From Saprospiraceae bacterium (GTDB lineage: Bacteria > Bacteroidota > Bacteroidia > Chitinophagales > Saprospiraceae), in contig JADJYQ010000007.1 in NCBI GenBank assembly GCA_016719615.1, forward strand, positions 367,079 through 431,078: a stretch of DNA of 64,000 bases, given 5' to 3'. This document shows positions 36,502 to 45,323 of this stretch, one piece after another; position 1 is the stretch's first letter, and every line of letters starts with the position of its first letter. Made by a program: the position numbers and the translations under genes. Under the pieces are notes generated by a model that worked only from the letters and a program-made list of their open reading frames with translations, had not been told where the DNA came from and searched no databases.

Positions 36502-37263
36502 TTACTGATTACTGTAAACTTTCCTGATTTTTCCCATTCTGATATAAACCGGAAACCTCACTTCGCAATTTTCCTGATCCGGCCAGATTTTTTCTAGTTG
36601 CGTTTTAAATGCCGGCAATGGAGAATGTCCAATGTATTTTTCATACTTATGAAGTGCAGACCAGGAGCTTAAATAACCTAAAAAACGATCGCGATTCCAG
36701 GTATCTCGGATTTCAAAAACAGGACAGTCAATTTCTTCGAATGGAAAAGGGATCGATGTGAGTTTCTCTTCTATAAGTTTTCTGGCAGGATCCCAATATG
36801 GGCCTAATGTGTTTTCATAAAGCCCATATAATAATTTATCTATTTCTTCATTGATGCAAATATTTTCATAAACCCACACAGCGAGAATGCCATTTGGTTT
36901 AAGCACACGAGAAACCTGATGATAAAACTTATTAAAATCAAACCAATGTATGGCCTGAGCCACTGTGATAAGGTCACAAGACTGCGTTGCCAAAGAACTT
37001 GATTCTGCAGATTCGCATAAGTACTGCACATTTTCAAAAGATGGTGCCCGTTGTAGTTGCTGTGCACTTAAGTCCGTTGCAATAACCTTACTAAATTTCT
37101 CGCCTAATTTTCGGGCCACCTGCCCATTACCTGTTGCACAATCCCAGGCGAGTTCAAAATTCTTACATTTACTGTAAACCCATTCATACAACTCTTTAGG
37201 ATAAAGTGGCCGATGTTGAGCATAACTTTCGGAAGTTTGACTGAACAAATCTTTTGGACTCAT
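36502..37263 (-). CDS. class I SAM-dependent methyltransferase
   Basis: 253 residues with a Rossmann-type methyltransferase fold. Motif I is WDCATGNGQVARKLGEKF (about 40-57), motif II is VIATDLSAQQL, and the central acidic/HW motif is DLITVAQAIHWFD (about 97-109). LKPNGILAVWVY follows. The AQAIHWFD form is typical of the ubiE/trans-aconitate-like methyltransferase group of unknown substrate. It stands 24 nt downstream of the corA gene on the same strand and may be cotranscribed. The acceptor molecule cannot be inferred. Confidence 0.8.
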   Translation of the reverse strand: MSPKDLFSQTSESYAQHRPLYPKELYEWVYSKCKNFELAWDCATGNGQVARKLGEKFSKVIATDLSAQQLQRAPSFENVQYLCESAESSSLATQSCDLITVAQAIHWFDFNKFYHQVSRVLKPNGILAVWVYENICINEEIDKLLYGLYENTLGPYWDPARKLIEEKLTSIPFPFEEIDCPVFEIRDTWNRDRFLGYLSSWSALHKYEKYIGHSPLPAFKTQLEKIWPDQENCEVRFPVYIRMGKIRKVYSNQ

Positions 37264-37287
37264 TGATAATTACTCATATTGTTTACT

Positions 37288-38172
37288 TCAGAGAATTTTT
37301 TTTCTCTTAAACCAGAAATATATGATAAGGCTCACGAGCGCCATAATTGCCAGACTATAATAATATCCCATGGACCAGTTTAATTCAGGCATATGTTTAA
37401 AATTCATTCCATAAACACCTACTATAAATGTGAGTGGTAAAAAGAATGCAGAAAAAATCGTCAGTAATTTCATGACATCATTACTACGCTGTGTCGTAAT
37501 CGACAAATACATATTTAATAAATTATGCGAATCATCAATAATCTCATCATAATTAAGTATAGAATTTGTGAGTGTATCTTTAATATCCTGAAATCTGGTT
37601 TGATATTCCTGATGAATTTCCAACTGTTGAAAAACATTTTGCGTTAAAAGCAATAATTTTCTTCCAATCCGGGCCCGAATTTTTTGAAAATAAAGATCTT
37701 CCAATGAGATGTGCGCTGATTTTTTCAAGAATAATGTTCTTTCAAACTGATCGATGCGTTCGGCTTGATTTTTGATTGGTGCATTAAAGGAATGAACCAT
37801 TTCTATTGCAATATCCAAAAACAATTCCTGTGGATCTTCATAATTGGATTTATCAAATTGCAAAAAAGGAAATTCCTTGCGGTGTATGGTAATCAGCTGA
37901 TTTTCCTTTAGAAAGAAAGCAATTTTGTTTGAAATTTCACTGTGTTTTGTGACCCGGTCACCTGCCAAAGCTGTAAATGAGCGAAGGATAATAAAAGTAT
38001 ACCCCTCGAGTTTTTCAAGCTTTGGAAGATGCCCATGTTGTAAACTATCATTCACCAGATTAAGGTCAAGCCCGTACTGTGATGCAAGATCTTTTAACTC
38101 TGTTTTACTTGGGTTCGCCAAATCAATCCACACAAAGGATTGAAACTGTTTTTCTTTTTTAAAAAATGTCAT
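37288..38172 (-). CDS. CorA family magnesium/divalent cation transporter
   Basis: 294 residues with an N-terminal cytoplasmic alpha/beta domain (SFVWIDLANPSKTELKDLAS start), then long helices and two C-terminal membrane segments. The signature GMN lies in VGVYGMNFKHMPEL between them (about 257-260), followed by a short second helix and the basic C terminus FKRKKIL. This is the normal CorA layout, homopentameric in characterised members. The transported metal (Mg2+, Co2+, Ni2+) cannot be told from sequence. Confidence 0.9.
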   Translation of the reverse strand: MTFFKKEKQFQSFVWIDLANPSKTELKDLASQYGLDLNLVNDSLQHGHLPKLEKLEGYTFIILRSFTALAGDRVTKHSEISNKIAFFLKENQLITIHRKEFPFLQFDKSNYEDPQELFLDIAIEMVHSFNAPIKNQAERIDQFERTLFLKKSAHISLEDLYFQKIRARIGRKLLLLTQNVFQQLEIHQEYQTRFQDIKDTLTNSILNYDEIIDDSHNLLNMYLSITTQRSNDVMKLLTIFSAFFLPLTFIVGVYGMNFKHMPELNWSMGYYYSLAIMALVSLIIYFWFKRKKIL

Positions 38173-38443
38173 GTACTCCTTATCGCCTTAGATTCAAAAT
38201 TAATGAAAACTATTAAACCAGATGGATAAAATTATTTAAAACAAGATCATTCTATACAAACGGGATGATCATAAGTATCATTTGGCACGGCGTTATATTA
38301 TTTGAATCACCATAGATTTCGTTCCAACAAATTTCAGGAATTTCAGAGCGATTTATAAAGTATCAACAGTTAATAAATGCCCAAACTAAATTGCAAAAAA
38401 TACAGTTGCCTTAAAATATACGAAAAAATCCTAAAGTTCAAAC

Positions 38444-40855
38444 TCAAAAGGACTTATAACGCAATCTTAGGCTATTCAAAACTACACTTACACTGCTAAA
38501 TGCCATTGCCATACCTGCCATCATTGGATTCATCCAAATTCCCCAAATTGGATATAACAAACCTGCTGCAATAGGTATCCCAATAATATTATAAAAAAAA
38601 GCCCAAAATAAATTTTGACGAATGGTCTGTAAAGTTGCCTTCGAAATCCCAATGGCCATTGGAAGTTTAGTGACTTCTGAAGAAACGATCACGATATCAG
38701 ATGTTTCCTTTGCAATATCTGAACCCAGGCCCATTGCTATACTAACATTTGCCTGTGCAAGGGCAGGACTATCGTTGATACCATCACCAACCATGGCAAC
38801 TTTATGTTTTTCTGATTGTAGCTTTTTCACAAATTCCAATTTGTCTGCCGGACTTTGCTCTCCTTTCCAACGATCGATACCTGCTATTTTTGCAATACTT
38901 TCAGCAACAGATTTCCGGTCACCGCTAAGCATCCAAATAGAAAGATTCATAATTTTCAGATTCCGGATCATCCCTGGAATTCCCGTTCTGATCTCATCTC
39001 TAAAAGTAAGACTAGCTAAAATATTTTCCTCATTAAAAAAATAAACAAGACTTTCTTGAGCATTTACCACAGCAGTGATCATCTCGAGCTTACCGGAAAT
39101 CAGATGTTGCGCTTGTTGTTTTAAAAATTTATGGCTCCCCAGAAAATATTTTATATTATTAAAACCAGCTTCTACACCCAGGCCAGGATGGTTCTTGTAG
39201 AAATCAGGAAAACGCTCCATCTCAGACTCCGATGGAATTTCTATGGCTTTTGCAAGAGGATGATCTGAACGGATTGCCATACTTTTTAATATTTCACGAT
39301 GGTCTGGAATGTCCGTAAACCAACGAACGTTTGTTAGTTTTGGAATTCCATGTGTGAGTGTGCCTGTTTTATCAAATATCAAAGTGTCTATTGATTTTAC
39401 CTGTTCTAAACTACCGGCATCCCGAATCAGGATTCCATGCTGAGCCGCTTTCCCCATACCCACAATAACGGCAGTTGGCGTTGCTAAGCCCAAAGCACAT
39501 GGACAAGCCACGATAAGTACGGTCACTAAAGCAAGAATGCCCTTTTGCAATCCTTGTACAGGATCCATGAAATACCAGATAACAAATGAAAGTAAGGCAA
39601 GAAAAATTACAGTAGGTACAAACACTGAAGCAATTTGATCTGTAAGTTTTTGAACTGGGGCTTTAGTCGTTTGTGCTTTTTGCACCCATTGTATCATTTG
39701 AGCCAATTGCGTTTCAAGACCTACTTTTTGAGCTCTATAAGTTAAACTGCCTTCCAGATTGAGAGAACCACCCATCACGCGATTTCCAATTTGTTTTATG
39801 AGTGGCATGGATTCTCCGGTCATCAAACTTTCATCAACTGCCGAATTTCCGGATTCAACAATTCCATCTACTGCTATGCGATCGCCTGGACGTGCCAATA
39901 ACAAATCACCAACATTGGCCTCAGCACTTTTGATTTCATCAAATCCTCCAGAAGTATTTACACGTAAAACCGTAGCAGGATGCAGTTCCATCAGTTTCCG
40001 AATCGCAATACCCGTCTTTGCTTTTGTTTTTTCTTCCAGCCATTTCCCCAACAATAAAAAGGCAATTACAACTGCAGCAGACTCAAAATAAATTGGTTTA
40101 AATTCCAAATCAAACTGCTCTGTTTCAGCTTTAAACAAATAGGCTACACTAGTGCAATATGCCACGGTCGAACTCATGGCTACCAGTGTATCCATGTTCA
40201 CTTTACCATGCCGGCCCAATAACCAGGCTCTTTTAAAATAATCTCTGCCCAACCAGAATATTACCGGAGTTGAAAGCAGCCAAAGTATCCATGGAGTATA
40301 TACCCAATGCATATGCATCATGCCCAACCAAACGATTGGCACGCATATTATTAATGCCCAGAATGCTTTGTGCTTTTGATTTTGCAGGAACTGCCTTTCT
40401 TCGCCAACATCAAAATCTGTAATAGGATGATCGGGTATGGCTTCCAAATGGTAGGAATGATCTGATATTAATTTTTCGAGAACATTGGAATTCACTAAAT
40501 TTTCCAAATAACTCAATTTTAAAACAGAATTTGCATAATTGACTTCTGCACTTATAACGCCTTTTTGATCTTTCAGAATGTCTTCGATACTTAATGCACA
40601 ATTTGCACACGACATTCCCTGGACTTTGTAAAGTTTTTCCAACAGCGGGATTTTGAAAGCTGCATTTTGCAACTTCGAAAGGATATCAGGTAAAATTTCG
40701 AAAAGGGCATCTGATTCAAGATGGATTCCATGATGAATCTTTTGAAATTTCAATTGCGAAGACCATTCTTTCAAAAGATCCTCGATCTTAGCATTGCTCT
40801 TTGAATTTGTTGTAGAATTCCAGTAAATATCAATTTGCTTGATAGATTGCTTCAT
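38444..40855 (-). CDS. copA: copper-translocating P1B-type ATPase
   Basis: 803-residue heavy-metal exporter. The HMA domain at about 74-140 has the metal site GMSCANC (C83, C86). The first about 70 residues look like a second HMA-like fold without CxxC. Eight membrane segments surround the CPC motif at 451-453 (VACPCALGLATP). Other catalytic motifs are TGES at 346-349, the phospho-acceptor D495 in DKTGTLT, the HP motif in RSDHPLAKAI, and GDGINDSPALAQA near the end. CPC with this set points to Cu(I) export. The nos cluster needs copper but lies 17 kb away, so a link is only a suggestion. No regulator gene is adjacent. Confidence 0.92.
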   Translation of the reverse strand: MKQSIKQIDIYWNSTTNSKSNAKIEDLLKEWSSQLKFQKIHHGIHLESDALFEILPDILSKLQNAAFKIPLLEKLYKVQGMSCANCALSIEDILKDQKGVISAEVNYANSVLKLSYLENLVNSNVLEKLISDHSYHLEAIPDHPITDFDVGEERQFLQNQKHKAFWALIICVPIVWLGMMHMHWVYTPWILWLLSTPVIFWLGRDYFKRAWLLGRHGKVNMDTLVAMSSTVAYCTSVAYLFKAETEQFDLEFKPIYFESAAVVIAFLLLGKWLEEKTKAKTGIAIRKLMELHPATVLRVNTSGGFDEIKSAEANVGDLLLARPGDRIAVDGIVESGNSAVDESLMTGESMPLIKQIGNRVMGGSLNLEGSLTYRAQKVGLETQLAQMIQWVQKAQTTKAPVQKLTDQIASVFVPTVIFLALLSFVIWYFMDPVQGLQKGILALVTVLIVACPCALGLATPTAVIVGMGKAAQHGILIRDAGSLEQVKSIDTLIFDKTGTLTHGIPKLTNVRWFTDIPDHREILKSMAIRSDHPLAKAIEIPSESEMERFPDFYKNHPGLGVEAGFNNIKYFLGSHKFLKQQAQHLISGKLEMITAVVNAQESLVYFFNEENILASLTFRDEIRTGIPGMIRNLKIMNLSIWMLSGDRKSVAESIAKIAGIDRWKGEQSPADKLEFVKKLQSEKHKVAMVGDGINDSPALAQANVSIAMGLGSDIAKETSDIVIVSSEVTKLPMAIGISKATLQTIRQNLFWAFFYNIIGIPIAAGLLYPIWGIWMNPMMAGMAMAFSSVSVVLNSLRLRYKSF

Positions 40856-40976
40856 TGTGGCGTCCCTTTGTTATAACTGAACCTCTTATAAAACAATAAG
40901 CAGATGATGTAGTTCAGCATTAGTCTTGTCAAAAGTCTTTATGCGGTTTAAAACTTTAAAACTTGGGGTGGGCTTT

Positions 40977-41015
40977 AAAAAAAGAATAGCGAGACTACAT
41001 TGTCATCTCGCTATT
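40977..41015 (-). terminator. second terminator downstream of recA
   Basis: AATAGCGAGA (40985-40994) / TCTCGCTATT (41006-41015) with an 11-nt loop. On the minus strand it is followed closely by seven T. Together with the hairpin at 41041-41073 it insulates copA from recA. Confidence 0.7.
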
Positions 41016-41040
41016 TCGGATATATATATGGGAATTAGAG

Positions 41041-41073
41041 AAAAAAGCAATGAATAAAACGCCTTTATTGCTT
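41041..41073 (-). terminator. terminator of recA
   Basis: AAGCAAT (41045-41051) / ATTGCTT (41067-41073) with extra AAA/TTT pairs inside, followed on the minus strand by a T run. It lies about 70 nt after the recA stop. Confidence 0.7.
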
Positions 41074-41141
41074 TCCTCTTGTTTTCTTCACAACAAATTT
41101 ACAAATGTTCTGCACATTGTTTCATGTTTTTATAAATTTTA

Positions 41142-42191
41142 TCAGGCCTCTCCGGCTTCGACACTTTCTTCGATTTTTACCATTTTTCCAGTGGCGAGTT
41201 TGGCTTTTATTTTTTCTTCAATTTGAGCTGAAAGTTCCGGATTGTCTTCTAAAAATTGTTTTGCTGAGTCACGGCCCTGTGCAATTTTCGTGCCTTCATA
41301 GCTAAACCAAGAGCCACTTTTCTGGATTACATTTAGTTCAGAGCCTAAATCCACAATTTCCCCTGATTTTGAAATTCCCTCACCGTAGGTGATATCAAAT
41401 TCTGCGACGCGAAAAGGAGGTGCCATTTTGTTTTTGACGACTTTTACTTTGACTCTGTTTCCTACAATGTTTCCATCTTTATCTTTAATGGCACTGCTAG
41501 TGCGGCGGATGTCTAGGCGGATACTGGCATAAAATTTCAATGCATTTCCACCAGTAGTTGTTTCCGGATTTCCGAACATCACCCCGATTTTTTCTCTCAA
41601 CTGATTAATGAATATGCAACAACAGCCTGTTCTTCCGATCGTTCCGGTTAATTTCCGAAGTGCCTGACTCATCAATCTGGCCTGGAGACCCATTTTTGAT
41701 TCACCCATTTCTCCTTCTATTTCACTTTTGGGCACAAGTGCCGCTACAGAGTCAATGACAATGATATCAATAGCACCGGAGCGAATCAGGTTTTCAGTGA
41801 TTTCGAGGGCTTGCTCCCCATTGTCCGGTTGAGAGATCAGAAGATCTTCCGTATTGACTCCCAGGGCCTCTGCATATGCCCTGTCGAAAGCATGTTCTGC
41901 ATCAATAAAAGCTGCGATTCCCCCTCTTTTCTGGCATTCTGAAATGGCGTGAATTGCCAAAGTCGTTTTTCCTGAACTTTCGGGACCATAAATTTCAACA
42001 ACTCTACCACGCGGCAAACCACCTATACCTAATGCAATATCAAGCCCCAGTGAACCGGTAGAAATAGAATCAACACTATCCAATATGGGTTTGTCTCCCA
42101 ATTTCATAATGCTCCCTTTGCCATATGTTTTTTCAAGCCTATCGACCGTAAGCGCCAGTGCTTTTAGTTTTTCTTCTCTTTCTTTAGACAT
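41142..42191 (-). CDS. recA: recombinase RecA
   Basis: 349 residues from ATG 42191 (MSKEREEKLKALAL). ATP-dependent strand-exchange protein of homologous recombination and SOS co-protease. Walker A is GPESSGKTTLA, Walker B lies in IDIIVIDSVAAL, loop L2 is in GNPETTTGGNALKFYAS, and DNA-binding L1 is in EGEMGESKMGLQARLMSQA. Length and all motifs are standard. A longer frame begins 30 codons upstream, but it crosses the promoter at 42214-42242 and has no RecA-like sequence. Confidence 0.97.
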   Translation of the reverse strand: MSKEREEKLKALALTVDRLEKTYGKGSIMKLGDKPILDSVDSISTGSLGLDIALGIGGLPRGRVVEIYGPESSGKTTLAIHAISECQKRGGIAAFIDAEHAFDRAYAEALGVNTEDLLISQPDNGEQALEITENLIRSGAIDIIVIDSVAALVPKSEIEGEMGESKMGLQARLMSQALRKLTGTIGRTGCCCIFINQLREKIGVMFGNPETTTGGNALKFYASIRLDIRRTSSAIKDKDGNIVGNRVKVKVVKNKMAPPFRVAEFDITYGEGISKSGEIVDLGSELNVIQKSGSWFSYEGTKIAQGRDSAKQFLEDNPELSAQIEEKIKAKLATGKMVKIEESVEAGEA

Positions 42192-42213
42192 ATTAAATAA
42201 ATTTATATAAGTG

Positions 42214-42242
42214 CAAATGTAATGTATTAAATGAATTTCAAT
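42214..42242 (-). promoter_or_regulatory. candidate recA promoter
   Basis: On the minus strand ATTG (42239-42242), 17-nt spacer, TACATTTG (42214-42221), about 23 nt before the recA ATG. The -7 box is exact and the spacing is at the short end of the known range. No LexA-type palindrome was recognised. Confidence 0.4.
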
Positions 42243-42298
42243 GTATAAATATCTCGATGTTATGGATCTCTCAGGACTCACAAATCAGCTAAAAAGAC

Positions 42299-42336
42299 TC
42301 AGGGTAAACCCTGAAAATGCTCAGGGGAAACCCTGA
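42299..42336. repeat. tandem 6-bp hairpins with TAAA and GAAA loops
   Basis: TCAGGG-TAAA-CCCTGA at 42299-42314 and TCAGGG-GAAA-CCCTGA at 42321-42336: two copies of one 22-nt unit, each a perfect stem-loop. They lie about 57 nt upstream of the recA -33 box, in a 390-nt gap without genes. Confidence 0.8.
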
Positions 42337-42494
42337 ATTTTCGCCCTTTTATTTGGATTCTTGTTTTATTCATATTACTATTGTTCAGGTTTTAAGAAAA
42401 ATAATAGATGCTTCGTTAATTCCAAACTCCGGTGTGCGTCAATAACCGATCAATTTGGAATCATCTTCATGAGATTTTTATTCTAGGGATTAGG

Positions 42495-42530
42495 AAACCG
42501 CCCCAATACTAACTGGGGCGGTTTTTTTTT
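42495..42530 (+). terminator. strong terminator hairpin between recA and the T9SS gene
   Basis: ACCGCCCC (42497-42504) / GGGGCGGT (42515-42522) with a 10-nt loop. On the plus strand it is followed by a long T run. No plus-strand gene precedes it. For the minus-strand gene ending at 42582 the trailing T run is only TTT. It may serve that gene weakly, or end an unannotated plus-strand transcript. Confidence 0.65.
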
Positions 42531-42581
42531 ACCCCCGCTATAAAAATATCAAATGCCATTTTAATTTATCTGGTAGTTCAA

Positions 42582-43541
42582 CTACATTTTGATAAAACGA
42601 GAAAAAAGTCTATCTCTTCCCTCAGTTTTTATGATTACATGATATAGCCCCTTTGGAAAATCCATTACAGAAATACTACCACCAAAGTTTTCCTCTTGCA
42701 TAGTTTTCAAAATGTGACCTTCGGCATTTGCGATTTGGATCTGTTCAAAATTTAATGGTTGTTTCATCTCCAGGTGCAAGGTTTCGTGCACAGGATTTGG
42801 AAAAATATTTCCTCCATTAAATTCAGGTCTTGTTGCCTCATTATTCACCACATACATACATGGACTTTTTTTGGCTTCGTAGGTAAAGAAAAGACTCAAT
42901 CCATAAATAGTATCCGCACTGGTAGCGTTAAAAGTCCTAATCATACGGTATGTATATTCTGCTGGGAAAAAACCCCGACGATAATCATTGTTGAGATTTA
43001 TACTGAATTCTTCTACTCTTCTCATACAGGCAAATCTCTTCCCCGGAAACTGGATCCATGCAGTCAAAGGATCTATGATCTCAGCATTAAAGTCCGGCGT
43101 TATAAAACTGTTATATACGCATTCCTGACTATTCACAAAATCAAGTGAATCCCAAACAATCTTGACAGGAAAGTGATTCGCTTTCACAAAAAGGATAATA
43201 TTTCTACTCTCATGACAGGTATATCCAGGATATGGAAAATTTTCGAGCCTTTCAGCTTTCGAAATGATGCGCTTGCTTAAGGTACCTTCAAATCCTGCCT
43301 GATCCAATATACTTCGATGTGCAGCCCTGACTTCCAAATCTCCTGAAAACGGATGTGTTAGATTTACTTCTCCAAATTCCGGATTTAATATTTCATTGGC
43401 CGATGTATCAAAGCCAAGAGTAATGGTGTCTTTATTTCCCATCTGGTCTTCAAAATACAAACGCGTTTCAAACAATGGATTTTTTTGTCCAAGACCATCA
43501 TTTAAAAATGGCATTAGAAATAGGAACAGAATATTTTTCAT
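42582..43541 (-). CDS. secreted T9SS type A protein, unknown function
   Basis: 319 residues with a signal peptide (FLFLMPFLNDGLGQ). The beta-rich body of about 220 residues starts FETRLYFEDQMGNKDTITLG and holds a few paired cysteines. The C-terminal type A sorting domain runs from GNIFPNPVHETLHLEM to LFSRFIKM. It begins 2 nt after the stop of the metalloprotease gene upstream, so the two are cotranscribed and probably work together at the cell surface. I do not recognise the body domain. Confidence 0.7.
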   Translation of the reverse strand: MKNILFLFLMPFLNDGLGQKNPLFETRLYFEDQMGNKDTITLGFDTSANEILNPEFGEVNLTHPFSGDLEVRAAHRSILDQAGFEGTLSKRIISKAERLENFPYPGYTCHESRNIILFVKANHFPVKIVWDSLDFVNSQECVYNSFITPDFNAEIIDPLTAWIQFPGKRFACMRRVEEFSINLNNDYRRGFFPAEYTYRMIRTFNATSADTIYGLSLFFTYEAKKSPCMYVVNNEATRPEFNGGNIFPNPVHETLHLEMKQPLNFEQIQIANAEGHILKTMQEENFGGSISVMDFPKGLYHVIIKTEGRDRLFSRFIKM

Positions 43542-43543
43542 AA

Positions 43544-45130
43544 TTACATTTTTACAAAATTACAAAAAGAGAGTTTATGATCGTTTTGAACAAAAAGCCT
43601 GTAAACACCCAAAGGTATTTCATGAGCATCAAATTCAAAATTATTGCTACCCTTATGCACCATCAGCTTATCAGAAAGGGTATAATTTAATCCCGTACTT
43701 ATATTTCTGGCGATAACTGCAAATATTTCGGTTTCATCTTGATTTTGGATCTTTAAAGTAATACCTCCATTTACGGGATGATTCAAAATTTCCAATTCAT
43801 CAAATGAAGCTGAACCACATGTGGCTTCATTGGTTCTGAATTTGTAAGCATAAAAATCCTGCGAACATTCATTAAATGTTTTTAACTCCGCTATATATGT
43901 AGTATTTGGCTTCAACAAATATTCATAACCCGGATACAGCTTGCTCGTTTTATAACAAAACCGCCCTGCAATTCCGAATCTGGTACCTGAATCATAAATT
44001 AGAATTTTACCATTATTTATTTCTTCAAATATTTTTAATTCGAAGGATTCTTCATCCCAACTACCTTCCATCATTAAACATTCATTACATCTGTATATAT
44101 CTGCCTTATCTTTTGGCAGTTGATTAATAAATGCCTTGGTTGGCGGACAGCCACCGATTTTTTCTATTAAGTCGCATTTATTGTTGTTGATGAAGTTTAA
44201 CATTTTTTCCAACTGACATGGCGTGATGGCAGATTTATTAGAAGAATAGGACATCACGTTGTTATCAATATTTTCTTCCAAACAACAAGGACTTGGAGCG
44301 CAAGGCGGAGCTTCATCACAGTCGCCTACTTGATTGAAGTTTCCATCGTAATACCCGGGTTCTCCGGGATGCGTTCCCGGAAATAATTGTCCCCAACAAG
44401 TTATACTTTGTTCATTCTTATTTTTATCTGAATTCCATTCAATAATCCCATTGCAATTTTTATCCCAAGAAAATATCATTCTAGGTGTATCTTCACAATC
44501 ATCTGAATTAAAAGTATGTCCCAAACTAAATATATGACCCAATTCATGATACAGGTTTCCTAGAGTCCACCAAATTTCTGGATTAAATCTGACTGCCCCA
44601 CCCGTATTATCTAATGAATATCCAATACCGGAAGCACCAAATGGAGAATGAGCTATATAAAAATTGATAGTGTTTGATCGGTCAACTCCAAATTCTCTGT
44701 TTAAATTAATGATATTGTATTCTGCTTCAGCCCGCGATTTACAATGTGTATAAACGCCTGTCAACACAAATCTGAAAGGCAGACAAGGCGCTTGTTTCAA
44801 ATTGCTTTGCACCTGTTTTTGATTGTGTTTGATCTCATTATTCAATAATTGTATCATCCGTTCGGTATTCTTATATACTTCGTCCTGCTCGAACAATTCC
44901 TGTTGAATTTTTCCCTGACAATCGTCATCCACAAAATAATGCACATTCAATCTCAGGTAAATTGGCGTACAATTTTCCATGATATCCTGGACATCAAAAC
45001 AAGTTACTGCCTGGCTGCTTTGTTGATTTGTAAAATCTTCCTGCCATGCGCAGTTGTAATCCATTTGTTGGGCATTTATTTGGGTACATAGCTTCATAAC
45101 TATTACCATAAGGTAAAGGGTGTGTCTCAT
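43544..45130 (-). CDS. secreted zinc metalloprotease (metzincin, pappalysin-like), T9SS type A
   Basis: 528 residues with a signal peptide to about residue 20 (MKLCTQINA). The zinc motif is HELGHIFSLGH, with H195, E196, H199 and H205. The position usually held by Gly in HExxHxxGxxH is Ser202. The Met-turn is NVMSYSS at about 287-293, with paired cysteines around ECTPR-like segments (CEDTPRMIF). This layout matches the M43/pappalysin-like group common in Bacteroidota. The C terminus (EILNHPVNGGITLKI to CNFVKM) is a type A sorting domain, though the usual YPNP is HPVN. Likely degrades extracellular protein. It forms an operon with the 319-residue protein downstream. Confidence 0.82.
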   Translation of the reverse strand: MRHTLYLMVIVMKLCTQINAQQMDYNCAWQEDFTNQQSSQAVTCFDVQDIMENCTPIYLRLNVHYFVDDDCQGKIQQELFEQDEVYKNTERMIQLLNNEIKHNQKQVQSNLKQAPCLPFRFVLTGVYTHCKSRAEAEYNIINLNREFGVDRSNTINFYIAHSPFGASGIGYSLDNTGGAVRFNPEIWWTLGNLYHELGHIFSLGHTFNSDDCEDTPRMIFSWDKNCNGIIEWNSDKNKNEQSITCWGQLFPGTHPGEPGYYDGNFNQVGDCDEAPPCAPSPCCLEENIDNNVMSYSSNKSAITPCQLEKMLNFINNNKCDLIEKIGGCPPTKAFINQLPKDKADIYRCNECLMMEGSWDEESFELKIFEEINNGKILIYDSGTRFGIAGRFCYKTSKLYPGYEYLLKPNTTYIAELKTFNECSQDFYAYKFRTNEATCGSASFDELEILNHPVNGGITLKIQNQDETEIFAVIARNISTGLNYTLSDKLMVHKGSNNFEFDAHEIPLGVYRLFVQNDHKLSFCNFVKM

Positions 45131-45254
45131 TGTAAATTATTTTAGGTGTTAAGAAATAAAATCCAAGGTAGGATACTTCGCTGAACGCGCAAGTGCGAGT
45201 TATTGATTGGGGAAATTGATTTATTGAGTGGGGTGGGGTGGGTTATTGAATGCA

Positions 45255-45304
45255 CCTCATCCCCGGCCCTTCTCCACTGGCATGGAGAAGGGCCGGGGAT
45301 GAGG
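45255..45304. repeat. REP-like 21-bp perfect palindrome, GC-rich
   Basis: Arms 45255-45275 (CCTCATCCCCGGCCCTTCTC plus C) and 45284-45304 are exact reverse complements with an 8-nt loop ACTGGCAT. It is very GC-rich in an AT-rich genome and has no T tract. It resembles dispersed palindromic elements seen in many unrelated bacteria rather than a terminator. It lies between the divergently placed ends of the RsgA operon and the metalloprotease start. Confidence 0.8.
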
Positions 45305-45323
45305 CCAGGAGATCAATTGTACA

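Noticed and set aside
42192..42281. 30-codon extension of the RecA frame
   Set aside because: It crosses the probable promoter, and RecA proteins start near MSKEREEKL.
45255..45304. Reading the GC-rich palindrome as a transcription terminator
   Set aside because: No T run on either strand, and both flanking transcripts are on the minus strand, with the site upstream of the metalloprotease ATG.
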